DNA of 64,000 nt from Trachythela sp. YZ-2020 (GCA_016169945.1 JADLSH010000273.1:2895001-2959000); one strand, 5' to 3'. Counted from the stretch's first letter, positions 48,736-62,138 are shown. Translations and numbers: made by a program. The notes: generated from the sequence alone by a model not told the origin.

Positions 48736-49808
48736 TCGGCTCGAAGGTATGTATACTAGGCTCGGAGATATATGCTAACGGCTTGGCTCGGGCCTATCCT
48801 TATATGTTAGAGCTCGGCTTCGGCCTATCCTTACGTCTTAGAGCTCGGGTCGAAGCTAAGCTCGCTCTATATGGAGGTTGGCTCGTTCGATATGAAGCTA
48901 ACATCGCTCGATATTCAATTATTCAATTTTAGGATTCAATGATTCACTCTTAGGATTTGGAGTTTAAGAATAATACGTTCTTAGAAGCAGACCCAGAGCA
49001 GACCTTATTTACTTTGTTAAAAATATATTTAATAATGGTAGATTTCAGATTGGAGACCTTAAGATTTAGCAATTGCAAGATTATCCCCGGAAGACAGACA
49101 GAAAATATCTCTTTAAAGATACAAAAGACACCTAAACGATATGCTCTTAGGAGCAGACCTTACTAACGCTGTAAAAGAAATTATTATCAATAAATGTGTT
49201 TTTAAAATTAATTCTGTGTGTGTTGTATGTACATTGTACAATATTTCCCCGTCCTATAAATAATATATTCTAAATTTATTCAAATTTTTAAGCAAGAAAA
49301 TCTTAATTGCCCGTAATTACCTAACAAACGCTAAATGTTTATATACAATGTTTGTATATGCTTGTAAATCTCGCTTAAAAATCACTGCTTTTCCCACTCT
49401 GCTACATCTAAAACGCTTGAAACTTTGTAAGGTTTAAATCCCTGTAAGGATTATGTTTATACAATCGCTTGGTAAACATATATTTGTATTGCTCTATAAG
49501 ACCTTAGCTTTGCCGATTAAACCTTTAGATCTTCTCGTTCCGCCCAAGCAAGTCTTTTGACTTAATCCCTTAATGAGTTAAGCTATTGTGTCTTTAGTTT
49601 ACATTAGCAACAAATACATCAAAATATTTATGTTTCTAACGCTTTAATGTTTGTAAATCTCACTTGTATAGGCTTTACTGATTAAACGCTTGAAAATTTA
49701 TTAGTATTGGTCGACTCAGAAAGAAATACTTCACTAGATACGAGATTGAAGGAGTTTATAAATCTCGCGACAACAAACCCATATATTTTTGCACACAAAA
49801 TATGCTGA

Positions 49809-49990
49809 ACTCAACATAATGACTGTCTTGCCCAAACGCGCCTTGCATATCATTATGACGTCAATACATAATTATGTTAATGATGTTGCACACCCTCAAA
49901 ACTCAACATAATGACTGTTTCGCCCAAACTCACCTTGTATATCATTATGACGTCAATACATAATTATGTTAATGATGTTGCACACCCTCA
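49809..49990. repeat. 92-bp tandem duplication
   Basis: ACTCAACATAATGACTGT recurs at 49809 and 49901, with the following GCCCAAAC, TATCATTATGACGTCAATAC and TTGCACACCCTC segments in the same order. Confidence 0.8.
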
Positions 49991-50210
49991 AAAATCTCGC
50001 ACACCCTCGCACACCCTCAAAAATAAGGGTCGAACGGTACCTACACTACTACTCAGAGCTAAGCAGTTTTTATTCAGAATATTTGTTACCAGAATTGTAA
50101 TGATAAATTCTGCACAGTTGATATAATACTGTAAAAATTAAAAAACTATTATAACATTTTTATAATATAACATATGTACAGATCAGAAGTCATCACACAA
50201 CTTTAGCAGT

Positions 50211-51706
50211 CTATGATTGTTTTTCTTTAATAATAGGGGGCAAAAACAATGTTAAATAGGAACAAACATCCCAGATTTGGTCAAGGTTATCAGCCAGTGT
50301 CAAAGGAATTACGTGCTGCAATATTCTATAGTTTTTTATTCGTGCAATTGCACGCTCGACATGCACCCGAACTGAAGCAATTTTTCTAGTTTTTGCCTCA
50401 TCTTCAGCTGAAAGCTGAGGTTGTCCACCTAAAAATGGCGGAATATTTAGGAATACCCCATTTGGCATGTCAGACTCAATGTCAAAACCTCTGTCTGCCA
50501 TAAGTTCATCTCCTGGCTCTAGTAGATCCAGAATCCCACAGTCACGAGCGATTTTCTTGTCACTAGTTCTACCTGCATATAAGCTGGAAACAAAACTTGG
50601 ATAGCCATTCGGTGAAATTCCAATCAAACCCTTGGCAGTGTTATGATTCTTATAGCTTGAAAATGTGATTGATTGACTTCTACATGATGATGGCATTTCA
50701 ATAAAAAACTCGGTACAATCAATAATAACTCTGGTTTTAGGATAAAGTTGCTTAAAGCACAAAGGCATGTTATCTTGAATGAACTTACGACTGGGCCAAA
50801 TTGGGAGGGTACGAAGACGTTGATGCAAAAAGGGAATCCATGTTTTAAAAATGCGAGAAACACTGGTTGGTGAGATGTTAAATCTATGAGCAATATCTTG
50901 CAAAAGTAATCCCAAACGTAATCTTGTAAGTACAAGGAATAATTCCTGTTCTGGGGACATGGATCTTTGCTTGCCACATTTTATTTGCGATTCAGAAGTT
51001 ATAGGAGCAGTGTTTGAACCATAGTACATAAGGTGTTCACAGGCTGGAGAAAGGTAATCATAAAATGCTTTGAAACTTGAGTAGTTTGGAAATCCAGTAT
51101 AAAATCTAAAGTCATTGTCACTGCCTATAAATCATTCTAATCGAAATGCACTTAATTTTACTTTCTCTATATCTTCTTCATGCTGTTTTTGTAGTTGTAA
51201 TTTTTCTGTCTCAAGCATAGCCATTTCTTCCTTAAGTTTTTCTATTGGATCCTCAGTCTCAACAACAGTAGAATTAATCTCACTAATAATGGCACTGGTT
51301 GAAATATCTGCATCATCTCTTACTGTTCTACTTGCTTCACTTGATGAACATTGTGGATTATCTAGATTGTCAACTGTTACTCTTACAGCGGGCTTTTTCT
51401 TGGTTTACTCGTTGTTGCAAAAACTGTTGGAATGTTGTTTGTGTATGTTTTCCTGCCTCCCATGAAATGCATTGAACACACCTTGTGACTAGGACCAGGC
51501 TCTCTTACACCTTTTCTTTTTAAAAGTTGTACCCACTTTTTCTTTAACTCAGGATTTTTTGGAATCTTATGAAAAGACAGTTCTGGGTTTTTTCGATTGT
51601 TGCTTTCGCATTGTGGTGTACAGCAATATCTTTTCCACACCCGTGCAGTAACTTCATCATTTTCAGTGTTGTTCACCTCAAGTGAAGTGCTAGGTTCAAC
51701 CTCCAT
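50211..51706 (-). pseudogene. THAP-DDE_4 transposase, decayed
   Basis: Reading leftward, an N-terminal THAP zinc domain (CCTPQC, SFHKIPKN, KKWVQLL, HKVCSMHF, IPTVF; 51706-51383) is followed by a coiled-coil linker and an FYTGFPNYSSFKAFYDYL segment. Next come a helix-turn-helix (LLLQDIAHRFNISPTSVSRIF) region and the DDE core (VIIDCTEFFI, YAGRTSDKKI, LMADRGFDI, VHVERAIARIK) ending at 50211. A one-base frameshift near 51383 separates THAP from the linker, and a TGA interrupts the linker near 51132. The catalytic part itself is open for 272 aa. This matches IS5/Harbinger-related ISL2EU-type transposases. Confidence 0.85.
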
Positions 51707-54700
51707 ATATAATAAATTTAAATACTCGTTTAAAAACTAACCTAAACTGTACAATTTTAAAATATATTACATGTATTTACCTAAATTTAATTTAATACTA
51801 TTATAATTTAGCTAAATATTTTTATATCCTATACAAAAATTTATACAAAATCTGAAACGACTTTTTAAGAAGGCCTAAAAAGTTTAATATTTGAATATAC
51901 CTAAATTTATTTGCCTAAAATTATTCTAGAACGCACGAGTAATATAAAAAATTTAACAATGGAGGACACGAACCAAATTGCACTTCAGCTAGAGGAAAAA
52001 CAACAGCAGTAAAACCAGGAAAATCTTTTATTTTTAAATTTTCTTGCTACAATTGAAAGCTGCTTATTTAAATTCAGGGTATTTTCGCGCCAAAACAAAG
52101 ATAAAACATTAGCTGAAGTGAAGGCACGTTCAATGGCAAATTCGAACACAATCGTGACAAAAGTTGTAAATTTCACGAAGCTTAAAATACCATTTCGACA
52201 TGCGAACATGTAAAACAACTATGAGATCGAATACAAACAACTATCAGAGCATCTTATTTTGAAATAATATTTAGCAGATCGCATATTGAAACGCCAACTC
52301 ACCTGCTTTAGTTGGGAAGGTTGGATTTTCGCGAGCAAATTTCTGCAAGGCATGTTTACAAGACGTGTCACTCTCAACGCATTTTATCGGCCGCTAGTGG
52401 ACAGAAATTCCCCAAATCTCCCCAGAATATAGCAAAAAGCACCCTTGTTATGTTCCATGACAAATAACGTGTCGATGGATGCAATAAATAGTTTAAAATC
52501 CGCCATATTTTCCTCCAAACAAAATCGTCCGCTCCCACGGCGGCCATTTCGTTTGGAATCAGCTTACAGCCTCCTACCGTCATGCTTAGCGGCCCGAAAT
52601 CTATAATGCGATTTGTCTATTGATCCTCGCATTATATCTATACACATTATCAAATCTAATTTTAACTGCACGATATATTACTTCCCTGGTACTATGTATT
52701 ATTTATGAATCATATTTACAGAACGGATGCAGGTTGTCAAAATGAATCGAAAATGTGTGGTCGACCAATTTTAAGGCCCAGGGTCAGGCTGCTATTTAAA
52801 TCTGAAATCCCGATTGACACATTTGCCGAATTTTTCCAATCACGCACCATAACTTGCAAGAATGTTCAACCATAGTAAAATATCCAAAGACTATATATTA
52901 CCTCTACTCTTGAATGAGAATGCTGTTACCACATACCACTGCTTTCATCATGGTTCAGAATCTTTTTATCTCACGTACAATCAAACGGCATTATTGCTCT
53001 TATTTCTGGCATTCTCGGCATAATAAAGAAGTAAATCTATACTCCTGTCTAATGGCCTCTAATCTTAATATCAATCTCTAGCATCACTGTAGCATCATTT
53101 TATCCTTCAACAACTCAGATTGAACAGGATTCAAATGCATGATCCACAAAAGAAGCAATCGTAGTATCTTACAACAATTAAACCCAACAAGTCAACAACA
53201 AACACAAACAGTAACAATCAGTGCTTCCACTTTGAAAAACAAAAAAATCATTTTTTTCTCCTTATTTTGACCGAAATTTCCTTCAAAAAATTGTGAAATT
53301 TCCTTCAAATAATTTAATCAAATGACGTTGAATATTCTCCAAAATAGCCTTTTCTCGACAGAACAATCATCTGGATGTTCAATTTTATCATTGCTCTAAA
53401 GTCTAAACACACTTATATGACTTTATTTCCGTACAGATAAGTGAGATAACCAAAAACTATAAACAGAATGACGTCATTCAGAGAGACAAAATTTGGGCCG
53501 AGCCATATTCATCAGATCATTTTATAGATGACTAAACATAAATTCTACAATTTCTACTTTCGGTTAAATTGTGATCAGATTGAGGCTTATTTTACGCTTT
53601 ATTTTCAAAATATATTTAGTATTACCAATATTGGCGATATTTTGCATTTTCCTTCAAATTTCCTTTGTTCTTCTAGAATTTCCTTCACATTTCCCTCAAA
53701 ATTTATTTCCTTCAAATTTCCTTCATTTTGCAAAAATTTCCTTTCAAAAGGAAATATCCTTCAAAGTGGAAGCGCTGAGTAACATAATTCTGATAATTCC
53801 ATTGAACTAAATAATATACCTGGAATGCTACCTCCGTCAAATTCTTGAAGTCATGCCCATTCTTTTCACGCAACGGAAAAACCCGGTTTTTTCAAATTTC
53901 CAAAAACAAGTCTCAAGATGCATTAAAACATCGTTCAAGGCGACGTAAAATGCATTTACCACTAAGCAACAAAAAGTGAGGGGTCGTCCTCCACGCCCTC
54001 GCGGTCCTTCTAAATAGCTATGGAGCACTAAGTAGCTTGAAAAATTGCTTGTTATCGCCAACAACTATTAAGTATGTACATGCAAATGCAATGTTTATAT
54101 AGCTATTGGAATTTCCGCACAAATTTCATTTGAGACTGCATAAATCGGTTATCACTCACTACACCTTGAAATAGGCCATACTTACAAACAATAAAATATG
54201 TGCGAAGAAAAGAGGGAATGTGTAAGTCGCCTTGGTCTGGAGTACTTATGTATAAAGCAGGAACTAAACATGGCGAACTCTCTTTTCCCCCACATTAAAG
54301 CGGAAAAGACGGAGTCTGATAAAAAATGTTACGATTTCAGGGCCACTTTTTTGACAGACTCCGCATTTTTGGACTATAGTCTCGGTCTAAATTACACTGC
54401 CAATTTATGTAAAATACATAAATTGGAGTTAATAGGGCGCAACATCCGTATCTAAAACTTGTCGACAAAAAGAAAACAGCATTTTGGCAACAACTCCCAA
54501 CTTCTGTCAATTCGTTGCGTGGTTCCTTAAGCCGACATTCTTTAGTTATCAGTTCAATCGATTTTCACAAACTCACTGCTTTATACTTAAGAATCATCAA
54601 AATTCTCGCAAAATTCATGTAATTTGTGAAAAGGCCAAAAAGAACCCAAATGATATAAAAGGCCAAACTCTGTTTCGTGGCCAAAAGAAAAAAGAGAAGC

Positions 54701-55165
54701 AAAATTCCTCCAAGAGGCAATGAAATCTACCAACCCTGTACGTAAGGGGAGAGAATGCGGATGGAATAATTATATAGTGAACAGCTACATAAACCAATCG
54801 TTAATATGCAACTACAACTGCATGTGATGGTGAATATATCAACGATTGACCCACCTCCTCCCCGAACCTTTTCTATTGATTGATCAATAATTTCTGTAAT
54901 ATGGCAATAACTGACAATCACAAATATTAATATAATAAACTATAATAACAAATAATACTATGCTAATAATCAGGGGTGGTGTGACATTACTGCGGGAAAT
55001 ATACTTTAACCTTAAATTTTGAGGCGCTTGGGTAGAGAAGTTATCTTTCTGGGCCAATAATAATTGGTTATCTGTAGCACTTTTCTGAGAATAAGAAAGA
55101 GTGACTCCTTAGAACAAACGTCAAAGTAATATTTATCAATCATGCCATGTTGAAGAAAACACTGT
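51707..55165. other. No supported gene; TTCCTTCAAA-rich tract
   Basis: Short ORFs only. A TTTCCTTCAAATTTCC-type degenerate tract is present at about 53268-53310 and 53650-53765. An ORF at 54198-54455 looks protein-like but has no recognisable domain. Confidence 0.45.
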
Positions 55166-55910
55166 TTGTCTCAACTCAAAATTTTGACCATCTATAATCA
55201 CAGTCCAGAAACAATGGCGTATATTGATGTAATTATGCTCTTTTTGCAGTTTTTTCCCAATGTCATCGAAAAAATCAATCTTCGCCAACGTTGCGTCGGT
55301 GACGAACCGCATGCAACGGTAATGCACAGCATCAAGACTGCACGAGCCATACCGTTTCCGATGGACGAGTTTCCACGGCCAATCAAGGAATGGCTAATGG
55401 ATTTTATAGCACTTTCAGTTAACGCGCGACCCGAATTTATATTGTTGCGGCAGTTTCTGTGGTATCAACCTTAATGGGCCCGAAAACGAAATTGCGAATT
55501 CGCGACCGATACAGTGAACCCTGCAACTTGTTCACAGTCTGTGAAGGCAGGAGCTGGAAAATCAGGCAGGAGCTGGAAAATCAGGCAGGAGCTGGAAAAT
55601 CAGGCAGGGACTGGAAAATCACAGGCATTCGATATTGCTGTGGAAAGCCCAATCCGGAATTTAAAGGAACCGGCACATTCAGTTGTGGTGCATGACTTTA
55701 CTCGTGAAGTACTTTCGGAGAGTTCCTTGGCTCTTGGCGGTTTCACACAGCCAGAGCCTTTTCTTCAGCTATTTAAACCTCTGGCTAAAACTAAAGATGG
55801 CTTTTTGGATCGGATACTAATATGCTCTATAAAGCCTCACCTATATTATGGGAAGAAGAAATAGAAGATTGGTGCGAAAAGCTAAATGAATACACCACGC
55901 AAGGATTTAC
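55166..55910 (+). pseudogene. DUF3987-like P-loop protein fragment, P-loop region duplicated
   Basis: The first open part (55166-55474) contains IPFPMDEFPRPIKEWL, the pattern at the start of DUF3987 domains. The next frame (from 55459) reads RIRDRYSEPCNLFTVCEG and then reaches a P-loop (AGAGKS). There a 19-bp unit coding for that motif is repeated about four times, shifting the frame. Downstream lies LALGGFTQPEPFLQLF and GFLDRILI, also typical of the family. DUF3987 proteins are primase/helicase-related ATPases of mobile elements. An exon-like end with a GTGAGT donor is at about 55911. Identification is from motifs only. Confidence 0.58.
55540..55615 (+). repeat. 19-bp tandem repeat encoding a P-loop
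   Basis: GCAGGAGCTGGAAAATCAG repeats about four times, the last with GCAGGGACTGG. The unit encodes A-G-A-G-K-S in one frame. Confidence 0.85.
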
Positions 55911-56013
55911 TGGTGAGTCTCTTCAAATTACAACAAAACCCTTACTTATGCATTATCTTGATTTAAATCAATTGGAAGAATGCTGCGGCATATAACACTC
56001 CCAATTATAATTA

Positions 56014-56310
56014 AGTTTATTATTAGCATGACAAAATTACTGGATGCTGATTGGTTGAGAGGAGTACAATTATTTCATTAATTGTACTGCAGTACAATTA
56101 ATGATTTTCCCAAAAGAAACAAAATGGCGAAAATTTTGTCATGCTAATAATAAACAAGTAATCATGCGATGTTGCTCGTACAATTAGATTAATAGTACTC
56201 GTGATGTTTGAAAATGTTGCCAAATTGGACTCGCCCCGGCGGCTCGTCCAATTTTGGCAAAATTTCCAAACATCACTCGTACTATTAATCCCTAATTGTA
56301 CTCGCCATCG
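56014..56310. repeat. Two adjacent foldback MITE-like palindromes
   Basis: GTTTATTATTAGCATGACAA at about 56015 pairs with TTGTCATGCTAATAATAAAC at about 56134. A second inverted pair (GATGTTTGGAAATTTTGCCA-type arms around CGCCCCGGCGGC) occupies about 56195-56290. No gene is present. Confidence 0.65.
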
Positions 56311-56979
56311 CATGATAACCTATACTTATTAAGCAAGGGTACTTTTGGGTACTCACGTGATTTACGACGTCTAAAGTTCATCAAATATCGCGGGCGCGTG
56401 ACTATGGGCGTGTTAGTGAGCTCAATATATATATGGAGTAAGAGCTTCTAATTTTCGTCCAATAGGCCAAGTGAAGCCAAGATGGCGGCAATTGACGTCC
56501 AAACCCATGATGGTCCAAAACAGTTTCAATTTCAACTTAATTTCTAACAGATCGCATCGCTAATCAAGTAATTAGTTCATAAAATCATAATGTTATTGTT
56601 TAAATCGAAGTAAAAACATGAAATTTCAGTTCTCCAGGTATATATACATGCTCACTGGGGTGGCCATGTCACTGATCTGAAAATTTCGGCAGGTCTTTAG
56701 AAGCAGAATGAGTGATAAAGTCACGCATTTAAAAAATGACTGTTCTCAGTCATTTCATCGACAACGAGAAGGTCGAAGAAGAATGTGCAATAAAGGAGCA
56801 AATCCCTGTTAAACTTTTGCACATTGCTGAAGCAGTCATGCAGCATTTTGCAGATCAGCGGAAAGCTTTTATGATTGTAGGCAATTAATCACTATCAGAT
56901 ATATAACTTATGTTTTCTATCGTTGAACGGCAAAATATTTGTGTGTAGTTTCAATAACATACGCTAAGGAACGTTTGAC

Positions 56980-57410
56980 TACCCTGGTTCCAGAGGCTCT
57001 TAAAGAACGGCGAGGCGAAATAAATACGAGGCGAAAGAGCCTCTGGTCAAATCGATTACGAATCTCATTTCCATACTTGATTAGGTTCAGAATCTGAACC
57101 TCGCATGTGATTGGCTGTTTGTAAAAACATGTCAAACCGGTTTGGAAAATAAACAAACATTGAACTAATTACTAGCCTGGTAAATGTAGCAATGATTTTA
57201 ATACTGTATTAAAATCAATCAAGCATGAATACTCCGGTTTGACCTGTTTTTACAAACAGCCAATCACATGCGAGGTTCAGATTCTGAACCTAATCAAGTA
57301 TGGAAGTGAGATTCGCAATCGATTTGACCAGAGACTCTTTCGCCTCGTATTTATTTCGCCTCGCCGTTATTTTGCCTCGCCGTTCTTTAAGAGCCTCTGG
57401 AACCAGGGTA
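56980..57410. mobile_element. 431-bp foldback MITE with 9-bp target duplication
   Basis: TACCCTGGTTCCAGAGGCTC at the left is perfectly inverted at the right. The arms match over about 170 bp, including TTCAGAATCTGAACC. The flanks ACGTTTGAC (56971-56979) and ATGTTTGAC (57411-57419) form a 9-bp duplication with one mismatch, typical of Mutator-like elements. Confidence 0.78.
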
Positions 57411-57419
57411 ATGTTTGAC

Positions 57420-59760
57420 ATGAGTGTGGTTCATTTCTTCTATTCAACCAGTTGATCAACCCCGTTTTGTCAAACGATGGGAAGAAATATGATGAAAAAT
57501 ATCGAAAAGAACAAGAAGAGCTGCGTGTGGGGCACTCATCCAAAACTATAATGGGATCGTTTAGGAAATGGTTCGTTGACCGGTTTCAAGACTGGTCACA
57601 AGAAGATGTAAGTAAATATAATTATATTTATTATATAAACATAAGTATTATACAGAGTGATATTATTTTACGTGTGAAAATATCATTTTTGCAAGCCAAT
57701 CAAAAACCTATTTATTTGTGTACTATTTACGTATTTGTTTTGAGTTTCTATATGAATTGTCGTCTGTTTATAATTTGTTTATAAAATAAACAGAATAGTA
57801 CATGGCTGCTTGGAAATATGGAATTTATTTCTCGTGTTGAAGAGAATATTGCTCACTCGTTCGCTACGCTCACTCATGAGCAATATTCTCTTCAACACTC
57901 GAAATAAATTCCATATTTTCGCGCAACCATATAATATTCTCTATATAATTGATGTATATAGGAGGTCCAATATTTATGTGGTTTTGTATAGGTTTATAAG
58001 TGTACATTAGACAGTATAGCAACCACATGTTAAATTGTTAACTGCATGCTGGTCAGATAAGTTACTAAATGCATGCATACTCTTAAATTTGTCTGCTCTT
58101 TTGATTAGACATTTTCAAATTCAGCGTTATTTCAATAAACTGAATATGAACACGCGGTCTGCACACCAACCTTTACGCGATAAATTTATATATTAACTAA
58201 CTGTGTTCTTTTAATCAATTGTTAAAATCGGCTGTTTATATGATTGCGGCAAGCAAGCAAGGCCGATCCATGCTGTAGAACTGCTTTCAACCTATTACCA
58301 TCGCAGTTTATATAATTATAGAGAGTTCAGCTAACAAAGAGTTATATGTTTTGCTTTGTTGAGGGGAATATCTTACCTAAATGTGAAAAATAGTTAATTG
58401 TGCTTTGAAAATATTTAATTGAAAATGACTTTGGGAAAACCAAGCTTCGCATTCCGATTTGAAAGCCTCCCCAAGGATAGCGGGATTCCATATGAAAAAT
58501 CTATGCTGAGAAAAGTATTAGTGGAGAAAGAGGATCAGACCGGGACACGACGTATTTTAGAGTACCAGACAGCTCTATGAAGAGAAAGGAGCAATGCTTA
58601 ACTGTGCCAATAATGCTCTTTCCCGTTCCGTTAGGAGAAAATATTTCAAATGGTTAGTGTCCTCTCATTTGGAACCCCGCTATGTAGAACTCGCTTATCT
58701 TGAACTCCTCGCAATTAACCCATTTCCATCATTTTTACTCGGAACTTGAACTCCCCGCTATGTCGAACTAAATTTGCTTCCCTAATTTACCCGGTTATCG
58801 CGATATTTAATGACCTCAGTTCGTCATCTTTATTCGGCATTCCACTATAGTGTTAAGTGGCTATATGTCGTGAACTTGTTACGTTCTAGTTGGGAAATAA
58901 GTTGATTTATTTCTTTCGATTCAACTATCGAACATTTTTGTGCGTGGACTATACTTGCAAAAATTATTTTGATCTTTTTTACCAGGTTCATGTATGTTTT
59001 TAAAAATCTCATTTATAAAGTGAGACTGATTCGCCAAAAACTGTATTTAAAAACGAAACAAACCGTTAAATTCCCCCCGTTTTCACTCAGCGTTCCACAT
59101 GTGACCTATGATTGACCTTTCATTAAAGATAGAGTTCAAACTTCTGCTTCTTCTGCATTTCATTTATGCCATATTATATTTCCATTGTTTCATACAGTTC
59201 TTCAAGGCCGATCGATACAGCTTGAAAAGACGAATGTTCCGGGAGAGGAGAATGAGAGTAAGCGATTTAAAGTTGTTCCTTATTTGTTATGCAGTATAGG
59301 AACTTTAGAAATGATAAAAATTGAGCATGATATCATGAATTACTGATCATTATAATGTGCTTTCTTATATACCATGTGATTTCTGAATCCACGATGTGTC
59401 AATTACATACCCTTACTACTCTACCATGCATGCACAAACATTATTATTCGTGTTATTGTTTTAGACTCAGATAAAGGACCAATTATTGAAAAGTCAGAGG
59501 ATGAGAGTAAGTGATCTTAAATGAAGTTCTATACTTATCTATGCTCTCTAACAGCATCATATGCTCATGTTTGCTGTTTAATGTTAACCATACTGTTTCC
59601 CGTCTTTAGAAGAACATCCGCGACAAACGTAAGCGATTTTAAATGAAGTTGTACTATCCATACTCTCTCAAAGTAAACAGCGACTTATTCCAAATTGCAG
59701 AAAACAAACAACACTACTGGAAAAGTCGCCCACGTTTGGACCAGTAGCAGAGGGCGATCA
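57420..59760. other. Mostly non-coding; possible exon piece and a hairpin repeat
   Basis: 57452-57606 reads like coding sequence (KYDEKYRKEQEELRVG) up to a GTAAGT donor-like site, but no family is recognised. A hairpin repeat at 57816-57917 has AATATGGAATTTATTTC arms. Confidence 0.4.
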
Positions 59761-60060
59761 TTACTTCGTCAAAAAAACTGACTGATAATCATATAAATGC
59801 GGCACAAAAACTTCTTTCAATTCAATTCCCATTGATTGAAGGGTTTCAGAACACTCTACTGTCACAAAATAATATGTCCGCTCCACTATCCCCAGAAGCA
59901 ATAGGAATACAAATCCACCATGTTCGGGATAACCACTGGGTAACGTCATGTTGGAGCGCTGATTGCGTAGAGGTGTTTGATAGTAATATATCATACACGA
60001 GAAGGAGTTTACTAAGTAGGAGTTTACTAAGTAATATATCATACACGAGAAGGAGTTTAT
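59761..60060 (+). pseudogene. Ulp1/C48-like protease fragment interrupted by a foldback
   Basis: The frame contains LTDNHINAAQKLLSIQFP, GFQNTLL and the catalytic-histidine region IQIHHVRDNHWVTS, followed by VEVFDS with the aspartate. These are the hallmarks of Ulp1-type cysteine proteases found in invertebrate transposon proteins. The C-terminal catalytic cysteine region is not seen. A shift in an A7 run (near 59773) separates the first codons, and the foldback at 59961-60239 cuts the frame after the aspartate. Confidence 0.58.
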
Positions 60061-60239
60061 CATAGTGATTTGAAACACCGAAAAGTGTGTTGAAAAACAA
60101 GGCGCTAGCCGAGTTTTTTAACATAATTTGAGGTGTTTTTAAATCACTATAAGAAACTCCTTCTCGTGTATGATATATTATTACTTAGTAAACTCCTTCT
60201 CGTGTATGATATATTACTATCAAACACCTCTACGCAATC
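59961..60239. repeat. 279-bp foldback containing host coding sequence
   Basis: GATTGCGTAGAGGTGTTTGA at 59961 is repeated inverted at the right end. Inner arms carry ATATCATACACGAGAAGGAG copies. The outer arm includes the protease fragment's own VEVFDS codons, so the inversion duplicated part of the gene. Confidence 0.75.
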
Positions 60240-62130
60240 GATATAGCTTATCAAACAAACCAGTATTTAAAGAGAAATTCAACGCGAAAGTTGAGTTAAG
60301 ACAGTTTGTTATCAAAGACAACGATACGGTGGTGATTTCCTTTTTGTTATGCTCACGAATTATTAAAGATTTGAGAAGTACAATTCGCGACTATCTATAA
60401 ACTGATGGCTAAAGATAATGTGTTGGAAGTAAAGATACTTCCAAGTCAACGCCAAACTGGGTCAACGTGTGTGTACATGTGTCCATGTATCTGAGTCACT
60501 TGTGTGAGTTAGTTTTTGACATCTAATGTGCCGTTACTGCAGGCAGTTCAAGGTGGTGGTGCAAATGCTTTCTCGTTAACGCACATATATTTTTAGGCAA
60601 ACTGAAAGAGGAATTGGCCAAACGTGAAGTAGGAAAATTAAGGGATGCGTTGTCTAGCAACTACAGACCAATGAATAAACGAAGACGAATGGACGACACC
60701 TGAAGGCTCGCCCTCACTGATCCGAAAACGACTTGACTTTAGGAACAATTTCAATTGACCGATTGGTTGGCATAAAATGAAGACAGGAAATTGATCAAAT
60801 TGTCGTCGAACTATCTAAATGTTTTAGTTGGCGTGGTAAAATTAATTGTAGTAATATTTTATCCTCACTTCCATTTCCACGAATGTAAAGAATACTTAAT
60901 GAGTTAATTGTTATTTGATTCGCATTATTATTGTTATTATTATTATGAGAGTTTTTGTAGTTAAGTTTATAAAATTCCATTCTATATCCGATCCTGTTCG
61001 TTACTTTTACATATGCAATAATTTACGATCACGCTGATTAGGCTGCCTTGGATTGGTGGAAACCGACAGTCGATGTTTAATGGAGTTGCCTTGTAAAAAA
61101 TTAAAGAAACCTTAAAATCACAAGTCTTCGCACATAATTTTCGAGTATATAATATACGTATATACTGCTCGGCTTTTGGCAAATATTATAAAAATGTACT
61201 TCATGCAAGTCTATGGCGTAAAACTTCTGGTTTGTCTTCCTGTATACGGCTACGATAGCATTAGCCATTACGTTATGACATCGCCCAGATGAAGATGTGC
61301 CAAAGTGGTAAAATATTTAGGTAGGTAGGTACACTTTATTTAAACAGGGTACTCTTCCTTACGGCCCTAAAACCGATTAATCAAACTGTCATTCACAGAA
61401 GAGTTACTCAGAAAGCAGGTATGTTTCGGGATCACTGATCTGGAAATAATACTGGATTTAATATCGATCTATTGTGGCCTATTGTGTTAACAGTGAAGCC
61501 GGAAGTCAGCCATTACTATTAAGGAAAACTTTATTGCTTGAAATACATTTGATGCTTCATATATATGTTAAAATAATGTGGCAATCTGGTATTTTTAGAA
61601 ATTGAGGACGTTTTAAAAAGAAATAGAGAACATTGTCCTGCATAGTTGGTCCCATAGTAATGGTGGATTTCTACTGTCTGGCAATGTAGGCTATAACGGT
61701 TTCATTCTCTACACCAGTGAACAAGAGAATGTGTTATATCCAGCGATTAAGACCGATATTTGTAAAGTAATCTCACAAAAGCGATTAGCATTTATTATTG
61801 GTATAGAAACAATTTAATAGTGTTGTCAAAATACACCCAAATTACGAGATTGCCTTTCTCTATTTATTACCTAATTTAGGATTTGCATTGGCAGCGCTGC
61901 CTTTGTGTTTTTTTTGTTTATTGACTTTGCTTTATATGTCAACTCGTCGAACGTTTTGGCACTATTTCATCCAATCAGGCAATGACCTTGCAGATTATGT
62001 GTTACTGGTAAAAATATACATACTGGGTACACAGCCTCGAACCCACGCGCTTTAGAGGAAAAGAGAAAAAATCGCGCTAAGCTAATATATAAGAGATCAG
62101 TACTAAGCTCAGCGAGCGCGCGGGCCGCTG
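60240..62130. other. No supported gene; LINE 3'-end-like tail
   Basis: GTAGGTAGGTACACTTTATT at 61321 resembles the 3' tail of the LINE at 63.7 kb. Otherwise nothing recognisable. Confidence 0.45.
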
Positions 62131-62138
62131 TATAATTA

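Larger units (their letters stand above)
46194..49224. mobile_element. 3-kb foldback element filled with simple arrays
   Basis: The outer arms, about 400 bp (46194-46600 and 48790-49224), are inverted copies from AACACACACAGAATTAATTT inward. The centre holds simple arrays with opposite polarity on the two halves. No transposase is present. The Gypsy element sits exactly at its left edge, so the boundary and any duplication there are masked. Confidence 0.82.

Noticed and set aside
48268..48759. Long ORFs on both strands (LEQSSLDMEQSS and similar)
   Set aside because: They are translations of a 21-bp tandem repeat and lack any domain; both strands are open for the same trivial reason.
50624..50977. 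Second ORF overlapping the DDE transposase
   Set aside because: It is a shadow frame without domain; the DDE motifs are all in the 50211-51029 frame.
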